DNA of 24,763 nucleotides from Xanthobacteraceae bacterium. Its GTDB lineage: Bacteria; Pseudomonadota; Alphaproteobacteria; Rhizobiales; Xanthobacteraceae. The DNA lies in assembly GCA_030037185.1 (NCBI GenBank), contig JASHRR010000900.1, positions 1 through 24,763 of the forward strand. Reading direction: 5' to 3'. Position numbers and translations under genes: made by a program. The notes beneath the pieces were generated by a model. It was not told where the DNA came from. It did not search any database and was given only the letters and a program-made list of their open reading frames with translations. Shown here piece after piece: positions 1 through 9,270 of the stretch (positions are counted from its first letter, which is position 1; each line of letters starts with the position of its first letter).

Positions 1-2
1 TC

Positions 3-257
3 CACAACTACCTCGTCCATCTCGCCCCCGAAGTGGCCGGGATCGTGATTGAGAACAACCGGCACATCGCCACCATGGCTCTGGAGCCGCGGACGTTCTA
101 CCGGCTCGACCGCGAATCTCTCATTCACGGTCCCGACGATCATCTGTTCGCGATCTGCCACCAGTACGATCGCTTTCCCGATCTCCGCAAGGCGGTCGAA
201 GCGAGATTTGCCCCCGCCCCGCCATCCGCCGCCAGCGCGGCACGGGAAGGCCGGTAG
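3..257 (+). CDS. C-terminal end of an unrecognised protein (5' partial)
   Basis: The frame is open from the window edge to a TGA at 255-257, giving about 84 residues. The in-frame GTG at 33 is probably an internal valine, because the reading continues upstream without a stop and with similar composition. The visible part is a mixed alpha/beta-looking segment (IVIENNRHIATMALEPRTF, then LIHGPDDHLFAICHQYDRF) followed by an Ala/Pro-rich tail. I do not recognise the family and see no cofactor or metal motif. The gene ends about 200 bases before icd on the same strand. That gap holds no other gene that I can support. Confidence 0.6.
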   Translation, partial: HNYLVHLAPEVAGIVIENNRHIATMALEPRTFYRLDRESLIHGPDDHLFAICHQYDRFPDLRKAVEARFAPAPPSAASAAREGR

Positions 258-459
258 GCAGGCCGATGGAGGTGCGAGCCGGGTTGATCAATCACGCCGA
301 TATCTGACAGGTGCAACGCTCGGGCGCACTGATGACGATTACCGGCCGCGTGGTCCTGTGTTATAGCGACGCCCGCCGGAGGGGGCTCGGAACCATGCAG
401 GGCGCGGGCCGACTCCCCGCTCTCCACTGTCACGCGCTCGAACAAAGGTTGCTCAATAA

Positions 460-1671
460 ATGGCCAAGATCAAAGTGACGAACCCGGTGGTCGAGCTCGA
501 CGGTGACGAGATGACCCGGATCATCTGGCAGCTGATCAAAGACAAGCTCATCCATCCCTATCTCGACATTGAGCTACTCTATTACGATCTCGGCATGGAG
601 AGCCGCGACAGGACCAACGACCAGGTCACGATCGACGCTGCGGAGATGATCAAGCAGGTGGGTGTCGGCGTCAAATGCGCGACCATCACCCCTGACGAAG
701 CCCGGGTGAAGGAATTCAACCTCAAGGCGATGTATCGCTCGCCCAACGGCACTATCCGCAACATCCTGGGCGGCACCATTTTCCGCGAGCCGATCATCTG
801 CCGCAACGTACCTCGCCTCGTGCCGGGCTGGACCAAGCCGATTATCATCGGCCGCCACGCCTATGCGGACCAGTACCGCGCCACCGATTTCGTGTTTCCC
901 GGCAAGGGCGCTCTCACGCTGTCCTTCACGGGGGCGGATGGCCAGAGAATCGAGCGGGAGGTGTTCCAGGCGCCGGGCGGCGGCGTCGTCATGGCAATGT
1001 ACAATCTCGACGACTCAATTCGCGACTTCGCCCGCGCCTCGTTTCACTACGGGCTCAGCCGTGGCTATCCGGTGTACTTGTCGACCAAGAACACCATCCT
1101 GAAAGTCTATGACGGCCGCTTCAAGGACATCTTCCAGGAGGTGTTCGACAACGAGTTCAAGGCGGAGTTCGAGAAGAAGAAACTCACTTACGAGCATCGC
1201 CTCATCGACGACATGGTGGCGGCGGCGCTCAAGTGGGCCGGCGGCTACGTGTGGGCGTGCAAGAACTATGATGGCGATGTGCAGTCCGACGCGGTGGCGC
1301 AGGGCTACGGCTCGCTCGGCCTGATGACCTCCGTGCTGACTACGCCGGACGGCAAGGTGGTGGAGGCCGAGGCTGCCCACGGCACGGTGACGCGCCACTA
1401 CCGCGAACACCAGAAAGGCCGCGAGACCTCGACCAATTCGATCGCATCGATCTTTGCCTGGACGCGCGGCCTCGCGCACCGCGCCAAGCTCGACGGCAAC
1501 GCCCAATTGGCGAACTTTGCCGACATCCTCGAGAAGGTCTGCGTCGGTACGGTCGAGGCCGGCTATATGACCAAAGATCTCGCGCTCTTGGTGAGCGCGG
1601 ATCAGAAGTGGCTCTCCACCACCGGTTTTCTCGACAAGGTTGATGAGAACCTGCACAAGGCGATGGCCTAG
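460..1671 (+). CDS. icd: NADP-dependent isocitrate dehydrogenase
   Basis: Oxidatively decarboxylates isocitrate to 2-oxoglutarate with NADP in the TCA cycle, in the cytoplasm as a homodimer. The 403 residues match the short, eukaryote-like class usual in alphaproteobacteria rather than the E. coli class. Substrate residues fall at the same numbers as in human IDH1: S94, R100 and R109 in [17 protein letters not shown], and R132 in IIIGRHAY. The catalytic Lys is near 210 (STKNT). Metal-binding Asp residues are near 250-251 and 271-273 (NYDGD). The AAHGTVTRH loop at 305-313 carries the Arg-His pair that binds the NADP 2'-phosphate. The ATG at 460 has AAAGG about 11 bases upstream. It is convergent with the MetF-like gene. 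Confidence 0.97.
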   Translation: MAKIKVTNPVVELDGDEMTRIIWQLIKDKLIHPYLDIELLYYDLGMESRDRTNDQVTIDAAEMIKQVGVGVKCATITPDEARVKEFNLKAMYRSPNGTIRNILGGTIFREPIICRNVPRLVPGWTKPIIIGRHAYADQYRATDFVFPGKGALTLSFTGADGQRIEREVFQAPGGGVVMAMYNLDDSIRDFARASFHYGLSRGYPVYLSTKNTILKVYDGRFKDIFQEVFDNEFKAEFEKKKLTYEHRLIDDMVAAALKWAGGYVWACKNYDGDVQSDAVAQGYGSLGLMTSVLTTPDGKVVEAEAAHGTVTRHYREHQKGRETSTNSIASIFAWTRGLAHRAKLDGNAQLANFADILEKVCVGTVEAGYMTKDLALLVSADQKWLSTTGFLDKVDENLHKAMA

Positions 1672-1691
1672 CCGGTGCGAAGGCGGTGGCT

Positions 1692-1733
1692 CGGCTCTAA
1701 ACCCGGAGCCGCGCGCGGCGCAAGCGCTGCGCC
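1692..1733. terminator. Two hairpins between convergent icd and the MetF-like gene
   Basis: Two perfect 6-bp stems follow the icd stop: CGGCTC at 1692-1697 with GAGCCG at 1706-1711, and GGCGCA at 1717-1722 with TGCGCC at 1728-1733. Neither is followed by a T-run. They may end transcription only weakly, or mark a Rho-dependent end. They sit in the 198-base gap between two convergent genes. Confidence 0.35.
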
Positions 1734-1869
1734 GAACGTGGCCGGCGGCAGCTCGCCGGGTTGCAGCCCAGCGAAGGCCGCGACCGGACGCGCCCGCGAT
1801 GTGATGCCGTCGTTCGCGGGACTTATGGCCGCGCCGCCGTAGGACGGCCCGGCGGCTCCTGCTGCTTTC

Positions 1870-2811
1870 TCATCCTACCTTCGCGGCCGTCGTCACGTTA
1901 CGGCGCGCCGCCGCGATGACTTCGGGTATGGCGGCAGCGTTCCCGGGCGCCATGATGTGGACGCCGGCGACGCCCGGGATCAGGCTGAGTTCCTCGATCG
2001 TCTCGACACAGATTTTGCGGCCCTCGGCAGCGGCGTCCGCGGCCTGCGCCAGGCGCGCCACCATGGTTTCAGGAATGATCGTTCCAAACAGGTGGCGGCG
2101 CATCCACGCGGCGGATTTCGCCGAGCGCAGCGGACTGACCCCGACCAGCAGGAACATGCGGCCGGAAAGTCCGGCCTCAGCGAGGCGGCCCGCGTAGCGC
2201 CGCAAGATGGCACTGTCCATGCAGAACTGGGTCTGGATGAATTGCGCTCCCGCCTTGACCTTGGCCGTGAGGGCGTCCGGCTGCCAGCCCGGCGGCGGGT
2301 CGATCGGAACATCCGCGGCGCCGATGAAGAACGGCGCGGCGGCGGCCACCGCAACGCCGTGCGGCAGCCTGCCGTCGCGGATCGCACGCGCCGTCTGCGT
2401 CAGCGTCCGCGAGTCAAGATCGAACACCGGCTTGGCCTCCGGCTGATCGCCCGCGGTTGGATCGTCGCCCCGCAGCAGGAGGAGATTTCTCACGCCGAGC
2501 GCAGCGGCGCCCATCAACTCGCCTTGCAGCGCGATGCGGTTGCGGTCGCGGCAAGTGAGCTGCAGGATTGGCTCGATCCCGATGCCGATGAGCAGCGCCG
2601 CCGCGGCTGTCGCGCTCATGTGAGCGTGGGCGCCGGCGCCGTCGGTGACGTTGACGGCATCCGCAAGTCCGCGGAGCGGCAGCGCCCTGGCGGTAAGGTC
2701 ATCGGGACTACAGGACACCGGCGGCACGACTTCCGTCGTGATGACAAAACGCCCGGCCGCAAGGCGTTGCGCCAGGCTACTGCCCGGCGGGGACAATGAC
2801 AGCGATGACAT
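1870..2811 (-). CDS. MetF-like methylenetetrahydrofolate reductase family protein
   Basis: A 313-residue, single-domain flavoprotein of the MetF family. The family reduces 5,10-methylene-H4folate to 5-methyl-H4folate, feeding methionine synthesis, or runs in C1 oxidation. The N-terminal beta strand carries the family glutamate (E27 in FVITTEVVPP). The FAD/folate loop is LRGDDP near 113-118 (LRGDLP in E. coli), and FIQTQF near 191-196 matches the ITQ strand. The barrel looks complete. Divergence from canonical MetF in the middle (PPPGWQPDALTAK) leaves open that it is a paralogue with another C1 role. The ATG at 2811 lacks a clear Shine-Dalgarno. It stands alone on its strand, convergent with icd and divergent from alaS. 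Confidence 0.8.
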   Translation of the reverse strand: MSSLSLSPPGSSLAQRLAAGRFVITTEVVPPVSCSPDDLTARALPLRGLADAVNVTDGAGAHAHMSATAAAALLIGIGIEPILQLTCRDRNRIALQGELMGAAALGVRNLLLLRGDDPTAGDQPEAKPVFDLDSRTLTQTARAIRDGRLPHGVAVAAAAPFFIGAADVPIDPPPGWQPDALTAKVKAGAQFIQTQFCMDSAILRRYAGRLAEAGLSGRMFLLVGVSPLRSAKSAAWMRRHLFGTIIPETMVARLAQAADAAAEGRKICVETIEELSLIPGVAGVHIMAPGNAAAIPEVIAAARRNVTTAAKVG

Positions 2812-3228
2812 CGAGGTACCCGGATCGGAGGGGGGTGATGGAGGATTGCGACGGCGTGCCTATATGTAGTGCCATGAAGATGCAGGGATTTCCCCCGTAT
2901 GAATTTAACCGCCTGGAATCGCCCCGGTGGTGCAAAGGCGATGGTGGCGCTGCGTTGAAGCTCCGGCGAGCCTTTGTAGACACTTGCATGGTCCGCGGCT
3001 AAAAGGTTTTACGCGGAATTGGATAACAGCAAGACGGCAACTTAGAGCGAGTTTCGATCGATTGGAATCGCGGGTAGGGTGGGCAAGGTGCGTCGAGCGC
3101 GCCTTGCCCGGCCGGTCCTGCCCGGCCACGAAAGCGTGGGAGGGCAGAAAGGGCCGGTGGGCGCGCTTGGCTTTGCCTCTCCTGCGAAACTTGCAGATAC
3201 CGCGCAGATGCAGGACGAGTAGGGCTTC
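2812..3228. other. Intergenic region upstream of alaS with a strong hairpin
   Basis: A 417-base gap between divergent genes. No convincing gene is visible. It holds a palindrome CGATTGGAATCG at 3059-3070 and a 12-bp stem at 3081-3092/3098-3109 (GGGCAAGGTGCG pairing with CGCGCCTTGCCC, one G-T pair, 5-base loop). The hairpin resembles short palindromic intergenic repeats of Bradyrhizobium-like genomes. It lies about 120 bases before the alaS start, so it would be in a long 5' leader or just upstream of a promoter. I could not fix promoter boxes. Confidence 0.5.
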
Positions 3229-5883
3229 ATGAGTGGCGTCAACGACATCCGAACGCATTTTCTCGCGTACTTTGCGGCCAACGGTCATCAGGTCGTGCCG
3301 TCATCGCCGCTCGTGCCGCGCAACGACCCGACCCTGATGTTCACCAATGCCGGGATGGTGCAGTTCAAGAATCTGTTCACCGGCGTCGAGAAGCGACCTT
3401 ATGTTCGCGCCGCGACGGCGCAGAAGTGCGTGCGCGCCGGCGGCAAGCACAATGACCTTGAAAATGTGGGCTATACGAACCGGCACCTCACCTTCTTTGA
3501 AATGCTCGGCAATTTCTCGTTTGGCGATTACTTCAAGGATCGAGCAATTGAACTTGCCTGGACCCTGGTAACCAGGGAATTCGGGCTGCCGCGCGAGCGG
3601 CTGTGGGCAACCGTGCACCCGACCGACGACGTTGCGCGCCGTCTTTGGCGCAAGATCGCGGGCCTGCCGGAGGCGCGCATTGTGTCGCTTGAGGAGAACC
3701 TCTGGCAGATGGGGGACACCGGCCCCTGTGGCTACTGCTCGGAGATCTTCTATGACCAGGGTCCGGATGTAGCAGGCGGGCCGCCCGGTAGTCCGGACCA
3801 AGACGGCGATCGCTATCTTGAGTTCTACAATCTTGTTTTCATGCAGTTCGATCAGCCGGCACCGGGTCAACGGATACCGCTGCCGCGCCCCTCAATTGAT
3901 ACCGGCATGGGTCTGGAGCGCATCGCTGCGATTCTCCAGGGCAAGCACGATGTGTTCGATATCGACCTCCTGGGGGCTTTGATCGAGGCATCGAGCGTTG
4001 CAACCGGCGTCAGCGCTGAGGGTTCGAAGCGGTTTTCCCATCGCGTCATTGCCGATCATCTGCGTTCGTCGGCCTTCCTGATCGCTGACGGCGTGCTGCC
4101 CTCCAACGAGGGGCGCGGCTACGTGCTCCGCCGCATCATGCGACGCGCGATGCGGCATGCGGAGCTGCTTGGGGCCAAGGAGCCATTGATGTTCCGGCTG
4201 GTGCCGGCGCTGGTGCGCGAGATGGGCCAGGCCTATCCGGAGCTTGGCCGCGCCGAGGCGCTGATCACCGAGACCCTCAAGCTCGAAGAGACACGCTTCC
4301 GCCGCACGCTGGAGCGCGGATTGGGGATCCTCGACGAGGAAAGCCGCAGTCTCAAGCCGGGCGACAGCCTCAAGGGCGAGGTTGCGTTCACACTCTACGA
4401 CACCTACGGGTTTCCGCTCGACCTCACCCAGGACGCGCTGAAGTCACGCGGCGTCGGGGTCGATCTCGCGGCCTTCGACGCGGCGATGGAACGGCAGCGC
4501 CAGAAGGCACGGGCCTCGTGGGCGGGCTCGGGCGAGGCAGCCACCGAGACCGTGTGGTTCACGCTGCGCGAGAAGGTCGGCGCCACCGAGTTCCTGGGAT
4601 ATGAGACCGAAACAGCCGAAGGCGTGGTCGCCGCCCTGGTGGCTGGCGGCAAGGAAGTGGCAGGGCTTGCCGACGGTGAAACAGGCGCCGTAGTGCTCAA
4701 CCAGACCCCATTCTATGGTGAATCGGGTGGTCAGGTCGGCGACACCGGCGTCATGACCGGGAGCGGCGTGCGGTTCCGGGTCACCGATACCCAGAAGAGG
4801 GCGGGCGACCTGTTCGTACATTCGGGCGTGGTCGAGCAAGGGAGGTTGAAGCCCGGTCTGGCGCTGACGCTGCAGGTGGACCATGGCCGGCGCAGCGCGA
4901 TCCGAGCCAACCATTCCGCCACCCATCTGCTGCACGAGGCGCTGCGCCAGGTGCTCGGGGACCACGTGGCGCAGAAGGGATCTCTCGTCGCGCCGGACCG
5001 GCTGCGCTTTGATATCTCGCATCCCAAGCCGGTCACCGGCGAGGAGATCGAGCAGGTCGAGGACATCGTCAACGAGATGGTGCTGCGGAATTCCGAAGTG
5101 ACGACCCGTCTCATGGCGGTCGACGATGCCATCGCGTCAGGCGCCCGTGCGCTGTTCGGGGAGAAATACGGCGACGAAGTGCGAGTGGTGGCCATGGGGG
5201 AAACCGGACGCGCGGGCGGCAATGCGCTTGGCTGGTCGGTCGAGCTGTGCGGCGGCACTCATGTGCGGCGCACCGGCGACATCGGCATGGTTTCGATCAT
5301 TGGCGAGAGCGCCGTCGCGGCGGGGGTGCGGCGTATCGAGGCGCTCACGGCCCACGCCGCCCGCCACAACGCCAACCGCCTGGTTGGCCTCGCCAAAGCC
5401 GGCGCTGCGGAGCTCAAGGTTCAACTCGAGGAGCTGCCGGAGCGCATCGCCGCGCTCGTCGATGATCGCAAGCGGCTCGAGCGCGAACTATCGGATGCGC
5501 GGCGCAAGCTCGCCATGGGGGGCGAGCGTTCGGGCAGCGACGGCGTGCGCCAGGTCGGCGACGTCAAGCTGTTCGCCCGCGTGGTGTCGGGAATCGAGAT
5601 CAAGGATCTGAGGAGCCTTGCGGACGACGGCAAGAAGCATGTCGGCTCCGGCGTCGTCGCCATCGTGGGGGTCACGGCAGACGGTAAGGCGGGCCTGGTG
5701 GTTGGCGTCACGCCCGATCTCGTGGGTCGCTTCAACGCGGTCGACCTCGTGCGCCGCGGGGCCGAAGCGCTTGGCGGCAAGGGCGGCGGCGGTCGCCCCG
5801 ACATGGCCCAGGCCGGCGGCCCGGACGGCGCCAAGGCGCAGACGGCGCTTGAGACGATTGCGGCGGCGCTGGGAGGGGCGTAG
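3229..5883 (+). CDS. alaS: Alanyl-tRNA synthetase
   Basis: Charges tRNA-Ala in the cytoplasm. 884 residues is full length for a bacterial AlaRS. The class II catalytic core is at the N-terminus ([20 protein letters not shown], then [15 protein letters not shown]). The editing domain has both zinc motifs, HSATHLLH from residue 562 and CGGTH from residue 674, so it should clear Ser/Gly mischarging. The C-terminal DHHA1/C-Ala region ends with the Gly-rich [16 protein letters not shown] that is typical of the family. Start ATG 3229 gives the normal N-terminus. A weak AGGG lies about 5 bases upstream. No frameshift or missing motif is visible. Confidence 0.97.
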   Translation: MSGVNDIRTHFLAYFAANGHQVVPSSPLVPRNDPTLMFTNAGMVQFKNLFTGVEKRPYVRAATAQKCVRAGGKHNDLENVGYTNRHLTFFEMLGNFSFGDYFKDRAIELAWTLVTREFGLPRERLWATVHPTDDVARRLWRKIAGLPEARIVSLEENLWQMGDTGPCGYCSEIFYDQGPDVAGGPPGSPDQDGDRYLEFYNLVFMQFDQPAPGQRIPLPRPSIDTGMGLERIAAILQGKHDVFDIDLLGALIEASSVATGVSAEGSKRFSHRVIADHLRSSAFLIADGVLPSNEGRGYVLRRIMRRAMRHAELLGAKEPLMFRLVPALVREMGQAYPELGRAEALITETLKLEETRFRRTLERGLGILDEESRSLKPGDSLKGEVAFTLYDTYGFPLDLTQDALKSRGVGVDLAAFDAAMERQRQKARASWAGSGEAATETVWFTLREKVGATEFLGYETETAEGVVAALVAGGKEVAGLADGETGAVVLNQTPFYGESGGQVGDTGVMTGSGVRFRVTDTQKRAGDLFVHSGVVEQGRLKPGLALTLQVDHGRRSAIRANHSATHLLHEALRQVLGDHVAQKGSLVAPDRLRFDISHPKPVTGEEIEQVEDIVNEMVLRNSEVTTRLMAVDDAIASGARALFGEKYGDEVRVVAMGETGRAGGNALGWSVELCGGTHVRRTGDIGMVSIIGESAVAAGVRRIEALTAHAARHNANRLVGLAKAGAAELKVQLEELPERIAALVDDRKRLERELSDARRKLAMGGERSGSDGVRQVGDVKLFARVVSGIEIKDLRSLADDGKKHVGSGVVAIVGVTADGKAGLVVGVTPDLVGRFNAVDLVRRGAEALGGKGGGGRPDMAQAGGPDGAKAQTALETIAAALGGA

Positions 5884-5941
5884 CTTCCGATTACCTCCCG
5901 CCGCAGATTCTGCGCCGGATGAGGGTCGCGTCGTCAGCCCG

Positions 5942-5957
5942 CCGCGGCGAACCGCGG
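5942..5957 (+). terminator. Hairpin downstream of alaS
   Basis: CCGCGG, CGAA loop, CCGCGG forms a perfect 6-bp stem about 60 bases after the alaS stop. It is followed by TTGGG, not a real T-run, so termination efficiency is uncertain. Confidence 0.4.
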
Positions 5958-5990
5958 TTGGGAGATAGGACGGATGCTTGAAATATCGCG

Positions 5991-6013
5991 ATGGCCGGGA
6001 GGGGGCCGGCCAT
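5991..6013. repeat. ATGGCCGG palindromic hairpin, copy 1
   Basis: ATGGCCGG at 5991-5998 pairs with CCGGCCAT at 6006-6013 across a 7-base loop. It lies just past the 3' ends of alaS (plus) and the small membrane protein gene (minus), so it could act as a bidirectional terminator. A closely related stem lies at 11623-11647. Short hairpins of this type are scattered between genes in Bradyrhizobium-like genomes. Confidence 0.6.
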
Positions 6014-6034
6014 GCGAATCAGGGCCTTCGGGAA

Positions 6035-6304
6035 CTAAAGATTACCGGCCTTCAGCGTCATATAGATAACGAACTCAGCTCCCGGAACCCGATTGGCGGA
6101 GTTGACGTGGTTTGCCTGGGCAGCCGGCAGGAACGGGCGGGCCGACCGCGACAGCATCAAGGCGACCTCGATGACGCGCAAGTCTCCGTGAGTTTTGTTA
6201 TAGGTCCTTACGCGAATGTGCGGCCAGCCGAAGAAATAGGTGACGAGGGCGGCGAGCGCGAGGCCGGTGGCGGCGACGAGCGGCAGCGACATATCGAAGG
6301 GCAT
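6035..6304 (-). CDS. Small single-pass membrane protein, unknown function
   Basis: 89 residues. The N-terminus holds one clear transmembrane segment (LPLVAATGLALAALVTYFFG, residues about 7-26). A polar, basic, probably cytoplasmic part follows (HIRVRTYNKTHGDLRVIE) and then a C-terminal tail. I do not recognise the family. Support for a real gene is the GGGAG Shine-Dalgarno seven bases before the ATG at 6304, and a promoter with a perfect TTGACA box just upstream (separate entry). It is divergent from the winged-helix gene at 6562 across an AT-rich region. A second in-frame Met lies five codons in. The C-terminal third has no special feature, so the exact extent is less certain than the start. 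Confidence 0.55.
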   Translation of the reverse strand: MPFDMSLPLVAATGLALAALVTYFFGWPHIRVRTYNKTHGDLRVIEVALMLSRSARPFLPAAQANHVNSANRVPGAEFVIYMTLKAGNL

Positions 6305-6336
6305 CGGCTTACTCCCAGTGTGCTTCAGCAGCTTGT

Positions 6337-6355
6337 CTGTAATTTTAAATTACAG
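6337..6355. promoter_or_regulatory. Inverted-repeat operator CTGTAATTT-T-AAATTACAG
   Basis: A perfect 9+9 inverted repeat around a single T. It overlaps the predicted -10 box of the minus-strand small membrane protein gene. Related half-sites are at 6359-6367 (minus, one mismatch), 6451-6459 and 6476-6484 (plus). The symmetry suggests a homodimeric repressor. The neighbouring winged-helix protein is the obvious candidate, by inference only. Confidence 0.6.
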
Positions 6356-6374
6356 AAAAAATTACGGCTGTCAA
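6347..6374 (-). promoter_or_regulatory. Predicted sigma70-type promoter of the small membrane protein gene
   Basis: On the minus strand, a perfect TTGACA (6374-6369), a 16-base spacer and TAATTT (6352-6347) place a start near 6340. That leaves a leader of about 36 bases with a good Shine-Dalgarno. The -10 box lies within the CTGTAATTT palindrome, the expected geometry for repression. Confidence 0.5.
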
Positions 6375-6441
6375 ACCCGATTAAGCGCCGTTAACCGGCT
6401 CGGTAAACATTCATCATTAATGAAAAATTTTTTCGGCCGCC

Positions 6442-6484
6442 TTGCGGGCACTGTAATTTAAGATATCCTGTTGGGCTGTAATTT
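6442..6484 (+). promoter_or_regulatory. Predicted promoter of the winged-helix gene with two CTGTAATTT half-sites
   Basis: TTGCGG (6442-6447), a 16-base spacer and TATCCT (6464-6469) form a plausible promoter. One CTGTAATTT (6451-6459) lies inside the spacer and another (6476-6484) at the likely start point, 25 bases apart. Binding there would block transcription. The leader to the ATG at 6562 would be about 85 bases. Confidence 0.4.
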
Positions 6485-6561
6485 TGCTTTACGCGCCCTT
6501 TTCCTGTTCGCCCTCCGGCATGCGGGAAGGCGGCCGAGCGTAACCTCGCAAGGGAACGGCA

Positions 6562-7044
6562 ATGACGATTTTGCCCGATGCAGTGAGGGCCTATGAGCAG
6601 GAGCTGTTACAAAAGGCCGAAATGCTGGCGCTCGGGCTGAAAGGATTGCGGGCCACTTCACCAGAACGGGCTGTCGAGCTTCTGGAGGATATCGTGGCTC
6701 GATTGGAGGCGGCGGTCGGCCGAGACAGCAGCGTCGCCATGGTCCATCAGGGCGCCGACGCGCGCGGTCGGGCCGAGCCGCGCCGGCTGGCGCCGGTTGT
6801 GGTGGCGGCCCGCGGCGGGGGTGCCGACGATATTGAAGATTTCATCATCGACATTCTGGCGGAGAACCCGGTCGGCCTTTCTGTGCAGGACATCGTCAAT
6901 AACCTCGACGAGGCGCAGCTCGATATCAAGCGCAAGACCCTGGTCGTGCGTCTACATCGGATGGTCCATGCCGGAAAGCTGTCGTCACTCGCTCACGGCC
7001 ACTACATCCTGAGCGAGGCGGAACGCAGCCGAAGGCGGGCATGA
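6562..7044 (+). CDS. Winged-helix-like DNA-binding protein, probable regulator
   Basis: 160 residues. Residues 1-55 are helical and coiled-coil-like (EQELLQKAEMLALGLKGL, then AVELLEDIVARLEAAV) and could dimerise. Residues about 60-90 form a low-complexity Ala/Arg/Gly linker. The last 70 residues read as a winged helix-turn-helix: a helix (DFIIDILAEN), a turn (PVGLSVQDIVNNL), a recognition-type helix (KTLVVRLHRMVHAG) and a wing (KLSSLAHGHYILSE). I cannot name a family. The start is supported by AAGGGA six bases before ATG 6562. It is divergent from the small membrane protein gene, and CTGTAATTT sites cover both promoters, so auto-repression and control of the neighbour are likely but inferred. 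It is convergent with glmM. Confidence 0.75.
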   Translation: MTILPDAVRAYEQELLQKAEMLALGLKGLRATSPERAVELLEDIVARLEAAVGRDSSVAMVHQGADARGRAEPRRLAPVVVAARGGGADDIEDFIIDILAENPVGLSVQDIVNNLDEAQLDIKRKTLVVRLHRMVHAGKLSSLAHGHYILSEAERSRRRA

Positions 7045-7105
7045 ATGGGCGCCCGGTGGGGCACCGCTTGCTCAGCGCCGCCGCCGAAAGCGCTGCGATT
7101 GCAAT

Positions 7106-8452
7106 CTAACTTGCGGCCACGTGGTTGAGAGCCTCGACAATGTCGTCGACGACCTCCTCGACCAGGGATAAATCTTCGCCCTCCCCGGTGACGCGAATAA
7201 CCGGCTCCGTTCCGGAGGGCCGCACGATCAGGCGGCCAGCGCCGTTGAGACGCCGTTCGCCGCTCGCAATCGCCGAGCGCACCCCCGCATCCTCGTGGGG
7301 CTTGCCGTCCCGATAGCGGACGTTCTTGGTGATCTGCGGCAGTGCATCGAAGCGGTGACAAACCACGGAAACCGGTTGGCCGAGCTTCTTGACGACCGCC
7401 AGCACCTGCAGGGCTGCAATGAAACCGTCGCCGGTGGTGGTGTATTCCGACAGGATGATGTGACCGGACGGCTCCCCGCCGACATTGAACCCGTACTGGC
7501 GCATGTGCTCGAGCACGTAGCGGTCGCCGACCTGGACGCGGTGCACCTTGATCCCGAACCGGTCGAGATGGCGCTCGAGGCCGAAATTCGACATGACGGT
7601 GGTGACGACGCCTCCCTTGGCAAGCCGGCCGTCCTTGTGCCAGCTCTCCGCGATCACAGCGAGCAATTGATCACCGTCGACCAGATGGCCGTGCTCATCC
7701 ACGATCACCACGCGATCGGCATCGCCGTCGAGGGCGATGCCGATATCGGCGCGCAGTTCCCGCACCTTGCGGCGCAGCCCGTCGGGTTCGGTCGAACCGC
7801 AGTCCTTGTTGATGTTAAAGCCGTCCGGATCGACGCCAATCGAGATGACTTCGGCGCCGAGCTCCCACAGCGCCTCAGGAATAACGCGATAGGCTGCTCC
7901 ATTCGCGCAATCGACAACGACCCGCAGCCCCTCGAGCGACAAGTTGCGCGGCAAGGTGCGTTTGGCAAATTCGATATATCGCTCCGGTACGCCTTCGATG
8001 CGTTTGGCACGGCCGAGCGCCGCGGATTTGGCGAGCTTTTTCGCCAGGTCGCTGTCGATCAGCCGCTCGATTTCGAGTTCCACCTCATCGGAGAGCTTAT
8101 AGCCATCCGGGCCGAACAGCTTGATGCCATTGTCGTCGTAGGGATTATGGGAGGCCGAGATCATGACACCGAGATCGGCGCGCATCGAACGTGTCAGCAT
8201 CGCGACCGCCGGGGTCGGCATAGGCCCGAGCAGCAAGGCGTCCATGCCGACCGAGGTAAAGCCCGCCACCAGCGCGTTCTCGATCATATAGCCGGATAGC
8301 CGGGTGTCCTTGCCGATCACCACGCGATGGCGATGGTCGCCGCGATGAAACGCCAGGCCCGCAGCCTGACCGACCCGCAGCGCCAGATCGGCGGTAATGA
8401 AGCCGTTGGCCCGCCCGCGCATTCCATCAGTGCCAAAATACTTTCGAGGCAT
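7106..8452 (-). CDS. glmM: Phosphoglucosamine mutase
   Basis: Interconverts glucosamine-6-phosphate and glucosamine-1-phosphate, on the route to UDP-GlcNAc for peptidoglycan and LPS. 448 residues, full length. FGTDGMRG is at the N-terminus. The phosphoserine is S101 in MISASHNP. The Mg-binding loop DGDADR is at 242-247, the sugar loop GGEPSGH at 325-331, and the phosphate-binding RPSGTEP at 411-417. ATG 8452 has GAGG eight bases upstream. In many alphaproteobacteria glmM follows ftsH. Here it follows the lut operon with a 140-base gap that holds a terminator. Confidence 0.97.
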   Translation of the reverse strand: MPRKYFGTDGMRGRANGFITADLALRVGQAAGLAFHRGDHRHRVVIGKDTRLSGYMIENALVAGFTSVGMDALLLGPMPTPAVAMLTRSMRADLGVMISASHNPYDDNGIKLFGPDGYKLSDEVELEIERLIDSDLAKKLAKSAALGRAKRIEGVPERYIEFAKRTLPRNLSLEGLRVVVDCANGAAYRVIPEALWELGAEVISIGVDPDGFNINKDCGSTEPDGLRRKVRELRADIGIALDGDADRVVIVDEHGHLVDGDQLLAVIAESWHKDGRLAKGGVVTTVMSNFGLERHLDRFGIKVHRVQVGDRYVLEHMRQYGFNVGGEPSGHIILSEYTTTGDGFIAALQVLAVVKKLGQPVSVVCHRFDALPQITKNVRYRDGKPHEDAGVRSAIASGERRLNGAGRLIVRPSGTEPVIRVTGEGEDLSLVEEVVDDIVEALNHVAAS

Positions 8453-8535
8453 TATCGTTTCCTCAGCCGTTTCGGGGATCGACCCTCCACCTGCAAGAGA
8501 ACGTCTACCCAGGATTTTCAGGAGGCGAAAGCGTT

Positions 8536-8556
8536 AAAAAATCGCTCCGGAAGAGC
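8536..8556 (-). terminator. Rho-independent-like terminator after lutC
   Basis: Reading the minus strand, a GCTC-TTCCG-GAGC stem-loop is followed by GA and six T residues (8541-8536). A further AGCCG-CAA-CGGCT stem lies just before it (8566-8554). Together they form the best intrinsic terminator in the window, about 40 bases after the lutC stop and about 85 bases before glmM. Confidence 0.55.
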
Positions 8557-8592
8557 CGTTGCGGCTGCTGGATTTGCTGATCTTGCCGGCTG

Positions 8593-9270
8593 TCACGGTT
8601 CCCCGACGACGACGACGTGTAATTTGCGCGGGCCGTGGGCGCCGAGAATGAGGGTCTGCTCGATATCCGCCGAGCGCGACGGGCCGGTGATCATGTTCAC
8701 GGCGCGCGGCATGACGCCGGCGCCGAAGCGGCCGCGCAGGCGCGTCAAGGCGGATTCAAAGTCGGGCGCAACGTCGCGCGCGGTAACGACTACGATGTGA
8801 ACATCGGGCAGGAAATTGAGCGTCGTCGGGTTGTCGGCGCCGGAGGTCAGCACCAGTGTGCCGGTCTCGGCAACCGCCGCGAAGGCGTGAGACACTGCCG
8901 CAACATCGCTGCCGTCAGAAGCGCCGTGGCGGATTTCCAGCGTCCCGGCCAGTTCCCACGGTACCGACGAAAGCAGCGGGTCGCCGCCGCGGCGGATGGC
9001 AAGCGGAAGATTGTGCCGGCGCAGGAAAGCCGCGACCGCGGCCGGGATTTCGGCCGCAGCGGCAGCGCGTTCCACCGTGCCCGCAGCGGCTTCCACCATG
9101 CGTGCGAACAGATCAAGCCGGGCGGCGGCGGGCAGGTGTCCGCGTTGGGGCACCACTGCCTGCGGATGCTTGGCAAGGCGTGTCGCCACCTCCAGCCGGC
9201 GCGTCGCCTCCGCTCCGGTCACCCCGAGCGAGCGGCGAATTGTCGCCAGAACGAGTTCGCGGGGCGTCAT
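8593..9270 (-). CDS. lutC: LutC/YkgG family lactate utilization protein
   Basis: Third subunit of the LutABC complex that oxidises L-lactate to pyruvate. The 225 residues fit the LUD (lactate utilization) domain: an N-terminal helical part (MTPRELVLATIRRSLG), then the conserved core AVAETGTLVLTSG, PDVHIVVV, MITGPSRSADIEQTLILGAHGP and the family ending KLHVVVV. I chose ATG 9270 because it overlaps the lutB stop as ATGA, which implies translational coupling. The longer open frame upstream is only lutB read in another frame. No cysteine motif is expected here; the iron-sulfur clusters are in LutA and LutB. Confidence 0.93.
   Translation of the reverse strand: MTPRELVLATIRRSLGVTGAEATRRLEVATRLAKHPQAVVPQRGHLPAAARLDLFARMVEAAAGTVERAAAAAEIPAAVAAFLRRHNLPLAIRRGGDPLLSSVPWELAGTLEIRHGASDGSDVAAVSHAFAAVAETGTLVLTSGADNPTTLNFLPDVHIVVVTARDVAPDFESALTRLRGRFGAGVMPRAVNMITGPSRSADIEQTLILGAHGPRKLHVVVVGEP

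Noticed and set aside
7295..8299. 334-codon plus-strand open frame opposite glmM
   Set aside because: Shadow of glmM, which has all catalytic motifs.
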